This document shows positions 1-6,175 of a stretch of DNA of 14,485 nt, in pieces (the stretch's first letter is position 1; the number at the start of each line of letters is the position of its first letter). Source of the DNA: JAWPNA01 sp045402695 (GTDB taxonomy: Bacteria > Acidobacteriota > Polarisedimenticolia > JACPZX01 > DASXTC01); contig JAWPNA010000154.1 in NCBI GenBank assembly GCA_045402695.1, forward strand, positions 1 to 14,485, written 5' to 3'. The notes under the pieces are model-generated. The model saw only the letters and a list, made by a program, of their open reading frames with translations. It was not told where the DNA came from and made no database searches. A program made the position numbers and the translations under genes.

Positions 1-902
1 ATCACGAACAGGAGGGCGCCCGCGAATGCCGGCGCCAAGTGCACGGGGTTCGTGTAGCCTTCAAAGTAGTGCACGCCGATGGCGCATCCGAAGCCCAAGA
101 TCCCCGCCAGCACCATCGCCTGATGGAACGATCGGCTCGGCCGCGAATACCAGGCGGAGAACAGGACCAGCAGTCCCGTGGTGGTCAAACCGCCTCCGAA
201 GCCCGCGCGATCGTGCGCGATGAGCGGGATCAGCCGGGGATTGGCCTGATGCAGCATGTCGCGCGTTAATCCCATGTAGGCGAGATCCTCAGCCACAAAG
301 ACTTCGGTCGTGCCGAGAAAGAGGATCACCGTCCCGGCCGCCATCATCCCCAATCCCGTCGCGATCAACCCCCGGCGCCCGACGCGAAGCAATGCCGGCG
401 CGGCGCGCCCCTCCTGTGTGCGAAGCCATCCGGGCAAGGAAATCGTCCCCAGGCGTCGCGACCAGGCGAGCCCAGCGACGAACACCGGCAGCAGCGAAAG
501 CGTGGCGGCCCCGTGCCAGGTGTCGAGATAGCCGTAGCCCAGATACGCGACGAAGCTGCTGAACCCCAGGATGCCGCTGAGCGTGAAAGCCCACCACGCC
601 CACTTCTCTCCATTCCGAAGCGGAACGGCTGCAAGCCATAGATAAAGAACCGCCGTGGCCATCAGAGAGCCGCCGAAGGCGACCCGATCGTGGAACATGA
701 ATCTCACGACCCGGCAGTCCGCCAGGTCGCACAGCTCCTTCGCCGTCATCCCCAGAAAGGCGACGTCGTGCGGCAAGAATTCGCGCCGCGTCGAGAGAAA
801 TACGGCGAACGCCCCCGAAACCAACAGGCCGACGGCGAAGAGCATCAACGCCGGCCGCCCATCCTCCGCCAGCTGGTCGAAGAACCCCGGCTCTCTCTCC
901 AT
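1..902 (-). CDS. Polytopic membrane protein with internal duplication, C-terminus off the window
   Basis: An open frame runs from an ATG at 902 to the window edge without a stop, giving 300 residues and a missing C-terminus. The start is preceded on the minus strand by a purine-rich AGGAAAGG about 14 nt upstream. I see about eight hydrophobic segments, near residues 18-36, 75-95, 103-125, 132-148, 178-197, 236-253, 263-278 and 286-300. The two halves resemble each other: residues 41-90 and 201-250 share a pattern of D-x-A-aromatic-x-G-x-T followed by HDR-x-x-FGG, and each is followed by an (S/A)GILGF stretch. This points to a tandem duplication of a four-helix unit with a conserved His-Asp-Arg before a helix. 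I do not recognise a named family or a catalytic motif. It follows the SDR gene on the same strand with a 55 bp gap, so the two may be co-transcribed. Confidence 0.8.
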   Translation of the reverse strand, partial: MEREPGFFDQLAEDGRPALMLFAVGLLVSGAFAVFLSTRREFLPHDVAFLGMTAKELCDLADCRVVRFMFHDRVAFGGSLMATAVLYLWLAAVPLRNGEKWAWWAFTLSGILGFSSFVAYLGYGYLDTWHGAATLSLLPVFVAGLAWSRRLGTISLPGWLRTQEGRAAPALLRVGRRGLIATGLGMMAAGTVILFLGTTEVFVAEDLAYMGLTRDMLHQANPRLIPLIAHDRAGFGGGLTTTGLLVLFSAWYSRPSRSFHQAMVLAGILGFGCAIGVHYFEGYTNPVHLAPAFAGALLFV

Positions 903-957
903 GTCGTCTCAGCACCTTTCCTTGGGAAGATGGTCCGGTCCAAGAAAGATTCGGTAT

Positions 958-1920
958 TCAGGTGGCGATCGGAGGCGGTTTGTACCGATTGTGGCTGCAG
1001 AGTTCTGCGGCTGCTTCCGGCCAGTTCGGGTACTTGAAAGTGAACCCCGCCTGTAGGAGGCGCGCCGGGACGACCCGCCGGCTCTTCAGGATCAGCTCCG
1101 ATTCCGTCCGCATGAAAAACGCCCCCAGCTCGAGCATCCATTCCGTCGCGGGCAGACCGATCGGCGCTCCCCAGGCGCGGCGCAAGTCGACCATGAACTC
1201 CCGGTTGGGCAGCGGATTGGGCGAAGCGATGTTGACCGGGCCGTCGAGGTCCCACTCGATCAGGAAATAGAGCGCGCGCGTGAAGTCGTCCCCATGGACC
1301 CAGGAGATGTACTGGCGGCCGTCACCGGAGGTTCCGCCGAGGCCGCGGCGGACGAGGGTCAGGAGCGTGTCGAAGATCCCTCCCTTGTCGGGGCTCATGA
1401 TCATCGCGGAGCGAAGCTTTACCTTCCGCGTCTCGGTGGCCGGCGCCTCGTCGAGGGCCTTCTCCCAGGCCTTGACGACGTCGATGCTGAAGCGCCACGT
1501 GTCGGGAGCGTTCGGCTCGCCCCCGCCGATGATTCCCGAGAACTCGTCGTTGGCGGCGTCGTATCGATGCGCGTAGATTGTCGCCGTGCTTGCTTGGAGC
1601 CAAACCGCGGGCGGCTTGTTGACCATCGAGATTGCGTGCCCCACTGCAGCGACCGTCTCAACCCGCGACTGCGTGATCTCCCTCCGGTTCTGTGGCGTGT
1701 AGCGGCAGTTCACCGACCGCCCGGCCAGGTTGACGACGACGTCGACGCCGTCGAGGTGATGGGCCCATCCCGCCGGATTCGCGGGGTCCCACTCCACCAC
1801 GCGCCACGGCGCCGCCTTGGGCGTCCGCCCCAGTACCGTGACCTCGTGGCCGTCCCTCTGGAATGACCGCGCCAGCAGCGTCCCGACTTGGCCGGTTCCT
1901 CCCGGGATTGCGATCTTCAT
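958..1920 (-). CDS. TIGR01777-family SDR epimerase-like protein (YfcH/SDR39U1 type)
   Basis: This 320-residue protein belongs to the extended short-chain dehydrogenase group TIGR01777 (E. coli YfcH, human SDR39U1), whose physiological substrate is not established. The N-terminal Rossmann fold shows GGTGQVG at residues 7-13, which binds NAD(P). A NLAGR motif near residue 65 is followed by the family's W/Y-T-x-x-x-(R/K) segment, here RYTPQNRREI. A GDGRQYISWVHGDD segment sits mid-protein where the family has GSGRQxxSWIHxxD. The C-terminal end, VVPARLLQAGFTFKYPNW, matches the DUF1731 domain. I chose the ATG at 1920 because the Rossmann strand begins immediately after it; an in-frame ATG 51 bp upstream would add residues unlike the family. 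Length is slightly above the usual ~300. Cofactor binding is well supported; the substrate is unknown. Confidence 0.93.
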   Translation of the reverse strand: MKIAIPGGTGQVGTLLARSFQRDGHEVTVLGRTPKAAPWRVVEWDPANPAGWAHHLDGVDVVVNLAGRSVNCRYTPQNRREITQSRVETVAAVGHAISMVNKPPAVWLQASTATIYAHRYDAANDEFSGIIGGGEPNAPDTWRFSIDVVKAWEKALDEAPATETRKVKLRSAMIMSPDKGGIFDTLLTLVRRGLGGTSGDGRQYISWVHGDDFTRALYFLIEWDLDGPVNIASPNPLPNREFMVDLRRAWGAPIGLPATEWMLELGAFFMRTESELILKSRRVVPARLLQAGFTFKYPNWPEAAAELCSHNRYKPPPIAT

Positions 1921-1947
1921 AGAGTCATCCGAGAGCGGGTCGCGAAG

Positions 1948-1959
1948 GTACCATGGTAC
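1948..1959. promoter_or_regulatory. 12-bp perfect palindrome upstream of the SDR gene
   Basis: GTACCATGGTAC is a perfect 12 bp palindrome located 28 bp upstream of the SDR start. It also contains the ATG of the weak plus-strand frame at 1953. Its position would suit a dimeric regulator, but no matching promoter hexamers stand out, so an operator role is only a guess. Confidence 0.25.
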
Positions 1960-2201
1960 GTCTTGTCCCAAAACTCGTTCAGCACGTCAACCGCGGCCAA
2001 GTCCATGTACGCGGCCCCGAATATTACTTCCACAATCCGGCCGCCCGTTTAAACGAGGCCGAGGCGGCGCGACTGGCCGCGGTGCTTCGCGATCCCGCGG
2101 ACTGGCGCGTGGCGGACGCGGACTCTTTGTCGCGCGTCGCACCCCGCTCACCTGCATCGTATCATGGAGGTCCAGCGCGACCACGTGGCCGTCATCTGTG
2201 A
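1953..2201 (+). CDS. Short hypothetical frame, possibly a truncated gene
   Basis: An 82-residue frame starts at an ATG 33 bp from the divergent SDR start. The first ~60 residues look protein-like: a basic start, an EYYFHNP segment, and an alanine/leucine/glutamate-rich helix (NEAEAARLAAVLRDPADW). The last ~20 are proline, arginine and glycine-rich, as expected of a frame running into non-coding DNA. No clear ribosome-binding site precedes it, and I recognise no family. The stop lies 14 bp before repeat copy A. It may be the 5' remnant of a gene cut off near the repeat, like the sensor remnant at 5287, or it may be a chance frame. The following 2270-2455 holds no gene I can support, although a frame ending at 2472 overlaps the next start. 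Confidence 0.3.
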   Translation: MVRLVPKLVQHVNRGQVHVRGPEYYFHNPAARLNEAEAARLAAVLRDPADWRVADADSLSRVAPRSPASYHGGPARPRGRHL

Positions 2202-2215
2202 CTCAGCCGCAGCCA

Positions 2216-2269
2216 AATCGAGAATGGACCTTACCGGACCCAGAAGCGCAGCTCAAACTTCCTATGCGC
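2216..2269 (+). repeat. Dispersed repeat, copy A
   Basis: This is copy A of a repeat found three times in the same orientation (A 2216-2269, B 3569-3611, C 5563-5616). A and C share a 27 bp identical core, GACCTTACCGGACCCAGAAG followed by CGCAGCT, and differ at 8 of 54 positions overall. Within the copy, GCGCA and TGCGC form a 5 bp inverted repeat around a 14 nt loop, and AAGCGCAGCT carries a small palindrome. Read on the minus strand, all three copies give a similar short peptide, HR(K/E)F(E/K)LRF(W/L)VR, ending at or just before a stop codon. Copy A separates the weak frame at 1953 from the HD-domain gene. I do not recognise the element. Confidence 0.75.
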
Positions 2270-2455
2270 CGAAGCATGCGGAACATCAACGGCGATCTGA
2301 ACTCGGGGATCACAAGCGTATTCCTGATGCCGCCACGGGCCATAGCGGAGGTGAGATCCCGGTGTTGAAAAGCCTGATCGGTACTGCAGGATGGGAAGCG
2401 ATCGTCAAGCAATGCACTCCCACACCTGTCTTCGAGCGAATTTTGCGGGGCGTTC

Positions 2456-3079
2456 ATGCGAAACAGAAATGAAGATCGTTGGCACACGCTCTGGACTCGG
2501 ATCGGAGCCCAAGGAGATCCCAGCGTGGAGTATGCCGATCTTTGCCGTCGGTATGCCGAGCCCCATCGTGCCTACCATACGCTGGCTCACATCGACCACT
2601 GCCTGGAGGAGTTTGAGTCGGCACGGCTCCTTGCGTCTCACCCTGACGCCGTGGATCTCGCCCTCTGGTATCACGATGCGGTGTACAACCCGCGAGCGAC
2701 CGACAATGAGGAGCGAAGCGCGAAGCTTGATCTTGAGATGGGCCGGAGGGCTTCCCTTCCGCCTGACTTGATCAGGACCGCTGGGGACCTGATTCTGGCG
2801 AGCAAGCATCGGGCGCTTCCGGCCGATCCTGACGGGCAGGTGTTCGTAGACGTTGATTTGGCCATTCTCGGCCAGTCTTGGAGGCGGTTTTCCGAATACG
2901 AGGAGCTAATCCGGCGCGAATACGAATGGGTTCCCTCCTGGCTCTTTCGGAGGAAGCGGTCCACCCTTCTGAAATCCTTCCTGGCCCGAACGACTCTTTA
3001 TAGCACCTCGTTGTTCCGACACAAGTACGAGAGCAAGGCTCGGGACAACATTGCCAGATCACTCGTTCTGCTGAAGTAG
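2456..3079 (+). CDS. HD-superfamily metal-dependent phosphohydrolase-like protein (COG4339 type)
   Basis: This 207-residue protein matches the predicted HD-superfamily metal-dependent phosphohydrolases of COG4339. Visible motifs in order are YHTLAHIDHC (residues 39-48), WYHDAVYNP (70-78, containing the HD pair), DNEERSA (82-88) and DVDLAILG (131-138), followed by a Y-rich region and a C-terminal ARDNIARSL helix. The histidines and aspartates of these motifs are the expected metal ligands. The substrate of the family is not known. The ATG at 2456 follows a GCGGGG stretch and begins where homologues begin. Base composition is visibly lower in GC than the guaA or kinase genes, consistent with transfer. 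It lies between repeat copies A and B, with a small membrane-protein gene 74 bp downstream on the same strand. Confidence 0.85.
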   Translation: MRNRNEDRWHTLWTRIGAQGDPSVEYADLCRRYAEPHRAYHTLAHIDHCLEEFESARLLASHPDAVDLALWYHDAVYNPRATDNEERSAKLDLEMGRRASLPPDLIRTAGDLILASKHRALPADPDGQVFVDVDLAILGQSWRRFSEYEELIRREYEWVPSWLFRRKRSTLLKSFLARTTLYSTSLFRHKYESKARDNIARSLVLLK

Positions 3080-3153
3080 GATTGAGGTCGAGGGTATGCG
3101 GACCAGGAGATAGCTCGGATTCTCTTCCGCGAGGACTAGGTAATGGAGGCCCG

Positions 3154-3552
3154 ATGCGAGACCTGAACGCGTGTTCGATCCTCCAGGTCGCGGCGGTCCG
3201 CCGCATGACGTCCGACCCGGCGCTGGCCGGCCAGTGCGATGCATGGCTGCAGGAACGGGGCGTCCGGGGGCTGCGCCACTTCTTTACCCTCCTGTTCGCG
3301 GAGCTGGCGGCCGGAGGGTTGATGTTCGTCTGGATGGATTTCGACGAGGTGGTGGACGCGGAGGTGCCGACGAGGCGCGTGCTCGTCTGGACAGGCGCGA
3401 TCGTGACGGTTCTGATCGCGGTGTATCTCGGGTTCATCGTGTTCTTGCTGTCTCAGGTCCGGTCGTGGTGGTGGAGAGGCGGAATACTTCTCGTGATGGC
3501 CTTGGTCGGCGCGTGGGAACACTATCGGTTGCAGCGACGGTTCCGGCGCTGA
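3154..3552 (+). CDS. Small integral membrane protein, function unknown
   Basis: A 132-residue protein begins at the ATG at 3154, chosen because GGAGG lies at 3145-3149 with a 4 nt spacer. An in-frame ATG at 3082 lacks such a site and would add a glycine- and proline-rich leader. Hydrophobic segments lie at residues 42-60 (FFTLLFAELAAGGLMFVW), 77-99 and 108-125, suggesting three membrane passes with a soluble N-terminus of about 40 residues and a strongly basic tail ending in RLQRRFRR. I recognise no family. It follows the HD-domain gene by 74 bp and ends 16 bp before repeat copy B, so the two complete genes between copies A and B may form one transcription unit. Confidence 0.65.
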   Translation: MRDLNACSILQVAAVRRMTSDPALAGQCDAWLQERGVRGLRHFFTLLFAELAAGGLMFVWMDFDEVVDAEVPTRRVLVWTGAIVTVLIAVYLGFIVFLLSQVRSWWWRGGILLVMALVGAWEHYRLQRRFRR

Positions 3553-3568
3553 TCCCGGAACGCGGGTC

Positions 3569-3611
3569 ACCTGCACCGGACCAAAAAGCGCAGCTTAAAC
3601 TCCCTATGCGC
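3569..3611 (+). repeat. Dispersed repeat, copy B
   Basis: This is the most diverged of three copies. ACCGGACC, AAGCGCAGCTT and CCTATGCGC match copy A, with one inserted base and several substitutions. Many changes fall at third codon positions in the reading frame that runs on into the gene remnant at 3606. On the minus strand the conserved peptide reads HREFKLRFLVRCR and then a TGA stop. Copy B joins the end of the small membrane-protein gene to a gene fragment that has no N-terminus. Confidence 0.65.
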
Positions 3612-3776
3612 ACCGAGATTCCGATCGAGGCGAACGATCTGCTGATGGCTTCGTCGCTGGCGGGCCACGCGATGCGGACCGGCGAGAACTCGAAACAGGG
3701 AACGGTCATCGGCAAGGCGCTCGAGCCGCTGCGTGAAGGAACCGGCGTCATCCGTGTGCTGGTGATGAGCCGCTGA
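3606..3776 (+). pseudogene. C-terminal remnant of a larger protein (GDLL...GHAM...GKAL type)
   Basis: The 56-residue frame ends ANDLLMASSLAGHAM, then GTVIGKALEPLREGTG, then VIRVLVMSR and a stop. This matches, from memory, a C-terminal pattern common in large secreted or tail-fibre-like proteins of GC-rich bacteria: GDLLTTSxTPGHAM, GAVIGKAL, GxGLxxVLV. Only this end is present. The frame stays open leftward through repeat copy B and beyond, but the protein-like part begins just after the repeat, at IPIEANDLL. No ribosome-binding site of its own is seen. I read it as a 5'-truncated remnant whose missing part was lost or replaced at the repeat. The 182 bp that follow, up to 3958, hold no supported gene. 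Confidence 0.5.
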
Positions 3777-3958
3777 TCCGTTGGTGGATCTGGAACCGGA
3801 CGAAGCAGCACATGTTCAAGGGACTACGGTCGGCAGCGTGGACCTGACCAACTGCGATTCCAGGGGAATCGAACTCACAGACAGGGCAAATCGCTTTCTA
3901 GAATCAATCGCCCACACGGCGAATGGGGTGTTTCGTCGCGTGGCGGGTTCTGCTCCCG

Positions 3959-4543
3959 TCAGCGTGCGGGCGTCAGCAACGCCTTGCGCAAGGGATACGT
4001 GTCGCCGAACCGGTCCTTGAATTCGACGTTCACGCGCTGATACTCGTCGACGATCTCGGTCCGGGTGATCTCGAAGAACTCGTTCCGGTGATATCGAATC
4101 GTGCCGATGTAGACGGCCCGGTCGTCGGGCTTGATGTCCGCCCGCAGTCCGCCGGGGAAATAGGCCTGATCCGGCAACCCATGGCCGAGGCTGAGATACA
4201 CCATGCCCGCGGTGATGAAAAACGGTTCGTTAGCGCTGCGAACGACGAACTCTTCGCCGAAGTGTGCGTCGATCCGATCCTTGAAGTCGCCCCGCCCCGG
4301 TTCCTGAGTCAGCTCCCTGCGCTCCGCATCGACCATCAGAAGCATCTTGTCGGCGAACCTGCCAGACATGGGGCCGCGCAAGCGCTGATCATGCTCGCGT
4401 AGCGGCGGCACCAGCTCTACGCGACCCACGACGATCGTCTCGTTCGCGGTGAGCTCGTCGAGACTTCGAATCGGTTTCCGGGGTCCCGCGAGGGCGACGA
4501 CACACGAGGTGCCGAGAGCCAGCAGGATCCAGAACCGGCGCAC
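3959..4543 (-). CDS. Exported protein of unknown function, second gene of a coupled pair
   Basis: This 194-residue protein starts at a GTG whose G is the last base of the preceding gene's stop codon (TAGTG), a one-base overlap typical of translational coupling. Residues 1-20 (RRFWILLALGTSCVVALA) form a signal peptide, so the mature protein is probably periplasmic. The mature part opens with SLDELTANETIVVGRVELVPPL, a beta-strand-rich start, and continues with charged, aromatic-containing segments. A YLSLGHGLPDQAYFPGG stretch lies in the middle and an EYQRVNVEFKDRFGDTYPLR stretch near the end. I see no catalytic motif and recognise no family. Its coupling to the upstream exported protein suggests that the two act together, possibly at the envelope. 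Confidence 0.75.
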   Translation of the reverse strand: MRRFWILLALGTSCVVALAGPRKPIRSLDELTANETIVVGRVELVPPLREHDQRLRGPMSGRFADKMLLMVDAERRELTQEPGRGDFKDRIDAHFGEEFVVRSANEPFFITAGMVYLSLGHGLPDQAYFPGGLRADIKPDDRAVYIGTIRYHRNEFFEITRTEIVDEYQRVNVEFKDRFGDTYPLRKALLTPAR

Positions 4544-5142
4544 TACTCCAGCTCATCTAGCCGAGCACGGATCCTGTCGGCCCAGCTCGTCTCGCTCATC
4601 TTGATCTTCTTCGGTCCGTTGTACTCCTTCGATTTCGCGACCTTCCTCTCATCCTGAAGCATGCGGCGGAGCAGCTCGGCCTCCGTCGGCTCTGCGGTCG
4701 GTTGGATCGAGAATTTGCCTTGCTTGAACATGCCCCCCTTCTGGGCCGTGACGTACTTGAAGGAACCCAGGAAGTAGAGACCGGGGCGGTCGATCGTCAC
4801 AGCGGTCTCGTTTCGGCCCTGCCTCGGGAACTGATACTCATGAGGGCCGGCCATGACTCCGGTGCCGGAGAACTTGGAGAGCTGGTAGGTCCCCGGCTGG
4901 ATGAACGGGTTGTAGAACAGGCCGTTCTCGACCCCCATGCTCCAGTACGACGCGTCGGTGGGCGCTGAGACCTGCTGCAGCCAGGCGCCGTCCACCTTTG
5001 TCGGTGCGTCGGACATGTCGATATAGCCGAACACGAGGGAGTTGCTCGGATTGTCGACGTTGGGCTGGGCCTTCTCGCTCGTGAGAACGGGTGAGGCGAC
5101 CAGCAAGAGCAGTGTGATCGCGAAGCATGCGGCTGTTTTCAT
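4543..5142 (-). CDS. Exported protein of unknown function, first gene of a coupled pair
   Basis: The 199-residue protein starts at the ATG at 5142, where GAGGT lies about 7 nt upstream; a longer frame to 5190 lacks a good site and would bury the signal peptide. Residues 1-21 (KTAACFAITLLLLVASPVLT) form a signal peptide. The mature part looks like a beta-sandwich: SLVFGYIDMSDAPTKVDG, a GTYQLSKFSG segment, and RPGLYFLGSFKY, with alternating hydrophobic residues. It ends in a charged helical tail with many Lys, Glu and Arg (residues ~155-199). The pattern recalls small periplasmic or lipoprotein beta-domain proteins, but there is no lipobox cysteine and I cannot name a family. A perfect TTGACA lies upstream at 5213-5218 (minus strand), without a convincing -10. 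Confidence 0.75.
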   Translation of the reverse strand: MKTAACFAITLLLLVASPVLTSEKAQPNVDNPSNSLVFGYIDMSDAPTKVDGAWLQQVSAPTDASYWSMGVENGLFYNPFIQPGTYQLSKFSGTGVMAGPHEYQFPRQGRNETAVTIDRPGLYFLGSFKYVTAQKGGMFKQGKFSIQPTAEPTEAELLRRMLQDERKVAKSKEYNGPKKIKMSETSWADRIRARLDELE

Positions 5143-5272
5143 GTTTGACCTCGCAAGTGTTGCCCGGCAAGAGGAACCGGGACCGGTCAAACTTGGATTC
5201 CTCCATCAGACGTGTCAAGGCAGGCGTGATTCCCGTGACGTGGAGCGGCTCTGCCGCCCGGATCGACCGTGA

Positions 5273-5278
5273 TAACAT
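5273..5278 (+). promoter_or_regulatory. Candidate -10 box for leaderless start at 5287
   Basis: TAACAT ends 8 nt before the ATG at 5287, placing transcription start at or next to the start codon. No ribosome-binding site is present between them. The same arrangement is seen before the starts at 8600 and 14080. Confidence 0.4.
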
Positions 5279-5286
5279 AGCCGCCC

Positions 5287-5673
5287 ATGGTTCGTGCGCT
5301 GCGGTCGGTAACCCTGACCCTTTCCCTTGTCGCCTTCCCGTCGACGCTGGGGGCCGGCGTCGTACATTTCGAGCCCGTCAGTTCCGAGACCGGCTCCCCA
5401 TCCGACGTGATCACGGCGCCCATCCAGGATCGCGACGGCTTCGTCTGGATCGGCACGCGGGAGGGCTCGACGCTCTACGACGGCTACACGCTCATCTCGT
5501 TCGTGCAGGACCCTTCCCGCCAGGGCGTTTTGCCCGATCTCGCGCCCCGTTCCGCTTCCAACAATCGTGAAAAGACCTTACCGGACCCAGAAGCGCAGCT
5601 TGAACTTCCTGTGAGGTTCAAGTCGATGATTGTGCGGGAGCAGTCTGTCGGGCACGAACACGCTTCGGGGTGA
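5287..5673 (+). pseudogene. N-terminal remnant of a two-component-regulator-propeller sensor
   Basis: The frame opens with a signal peptide (residues 1-23, VRALRSVTLTLSLVAFPSTLGA). It continues with HFEPVSSETGSPSDVITAPI, then QDRDGFVWIGTREG and STLYDGYTLISFVQDPS. These match the first blade of the periplasmic propeller found in large hybrid sensor kinases and related proteins (Reg_prop, pattern QDxxGFxWIGTxxGLxRYDG). Those proteins are usually over 900 residues; here recognisable homology stops near residue 82, about 5532. The frame then runs through repeat copy C and ends at 5673 after unrelated residues. No further blades, membrane segment or kinase domain follow. I therefore read it as the 5' stump of a gene truncated at or near the repeat. 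It is divergent from the exported-protein pair. Confidence 0.7.
5563..5616 (+). repeat. Dispersed repeat, copy C
   Basis: Copy C shares a 27 bp identical core (5574-5600) with copy A, and the AATCG at its left edge is also shared, giving 46 of 54 matching positions. The TGCGC arm found in A and B is replaced by TGAGG, so the small inverted repeat is lost here. On the minus strand the conserved peptide reads HRKFKLRFWVR and ends in TAA, as in copy A. It sits at the point where the propeller-sensor remnant loses its homology. Confidence 0.75.
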
Positions 5674-5704
5674 ATCGCCGATGAGATCGGGCGGCCGACC
5701 CCGG

Positions 5705-5775
5705 CCGAACTCAGCACAGCATCATGAGATGCACCTCGACTGCCTGTATCGGCCGAACGCGATTAGTGAGTTCGG
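5705..5775. repeat. 9-bp inverted repeat around a 53-bp centre
   Basis: CCGAACTCA (5705-5713) and TGAGTTCGG (5767-5775) are perfect inverted copies, and CGGCCGAAC recurs between them near 5750. A second hairpin, CGCCGA-TCT-TCGGCG, lies just to the right, near 5788-5802. Neither is followed by a T-run, so neither is a clear terminator. The interval 5674-5880 otherwise holds no gene. Confidence 0.35.
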
Positions 5776-5880
5776 TGGAAAGTCGTCGCCGATCTTCGGC
5801 GAGCGGTCACACTTTTCCTTGGAGACTGCCGGGACAGTTCCCGTGTCCAGGATTTCGCCCTGTGTTTTCAGTGGGTTGAG

Positions 5881-5962
5881 TGGTGGAGGCGGCGGGAGTC
5901 GAACCCGCGTCCGGGAGTCGCTTCCAGGCGTGGACTCACGCCGATCCATGCCTGATCGAGGC
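5881..5962 (-). ncRNA. ssrA: 3' tRNA-like end of a tmRNA (ssrA), apparently incomplete
   Basis: On the minus strand the sequence ends CGGACGCGGG-TTCGACT-CCCGC-CGCCTCC-A-CCA, the T-arm, acceptor strand, discriminator and encoded CCA of tmRNA. It is nearly identical to the E. coli tmRNA 3' end. The preceding ~50 nt (GGCATGGATCGG onward) also fit the 3' strand of tmRNA helix 2. A full gene would be about 350 nt, but only 295 nt separate the CCA from the guaA stop. I found no good 5' partner for CGCCTCC: GTGGGCG near 6132, followed by GGCTCCGGCG, is the best but has a mismatch. I found no A-rich tag frame ending in Ala-Ala and a stop. Either the gene is very divergent, or this is a decayed or duplicated 3' end such as an island leaves at its attachment site. 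The interval 5963-6175 holds no other gene. Confidence 0.6.
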
Positions 5963-6175
5963 CTGCTCCGCCGCCGGCTCGTCCCCCGTTGACTCCCTCG
6001 ACGGCGGGCCAAGGCGGTGTGGCGGGAATGGGCAGAATCGGGACCACCAGCAACCTGTCGAGCCGCGGCGCCGCGCAGTCGAAGGCGTGCCCTGCACCTG
6101 GATTCCGGCGCGCCGGAGCCTCTGAGCGCCCACCGCTACCGGAAGTGTCGCCACCAACTCCAAGGCGCGATCCTT

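Noticed and set aside
3855..3935. A tRNA on the minus strand, suggested by GTTCGATTCC
   Set aside because: The T-loop-like string has no complementary T-stem and no acceptor or anticodon arm can be drawn.
3781..4020. A 79-residue plus-strand frame after the C-terminal remnant
   Set aside because: No ribosome-binding site, no protein-like pattern, and its end is antisense to the exported-protein gene.
2216..5616. The three repeats as integron attC sites of a cassette array
   Set aside because: Spacing and orientation fit, but I see no RYYYAAC/GTTRRRY core pair, no folded attC-like arms and no integrase gene in the window.
5788..5815. Hairpin CGCCGA-TCT-TCGGCG as a rho-independent terminator
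   Set aside because: There is no T-run directly after the stem in either direction.
5700..5880. A permuted two-piece tmRNA with its 5' piece downstream of the CCA
   Set aside because: No GGRGGYG acceptor strand followed by a TTCGAC-like loop occurs in this interval.
5881..5970. The CCA-ended structure as an ordinary tRNA, for example tRNA-Ser
   Set aside because: No 5' acceptor strand matches CGCCTCC at tRNA distance, and the only hairpin in place of an anticodon arm has a 4-nt loop; the flanks fit tmRNA better.
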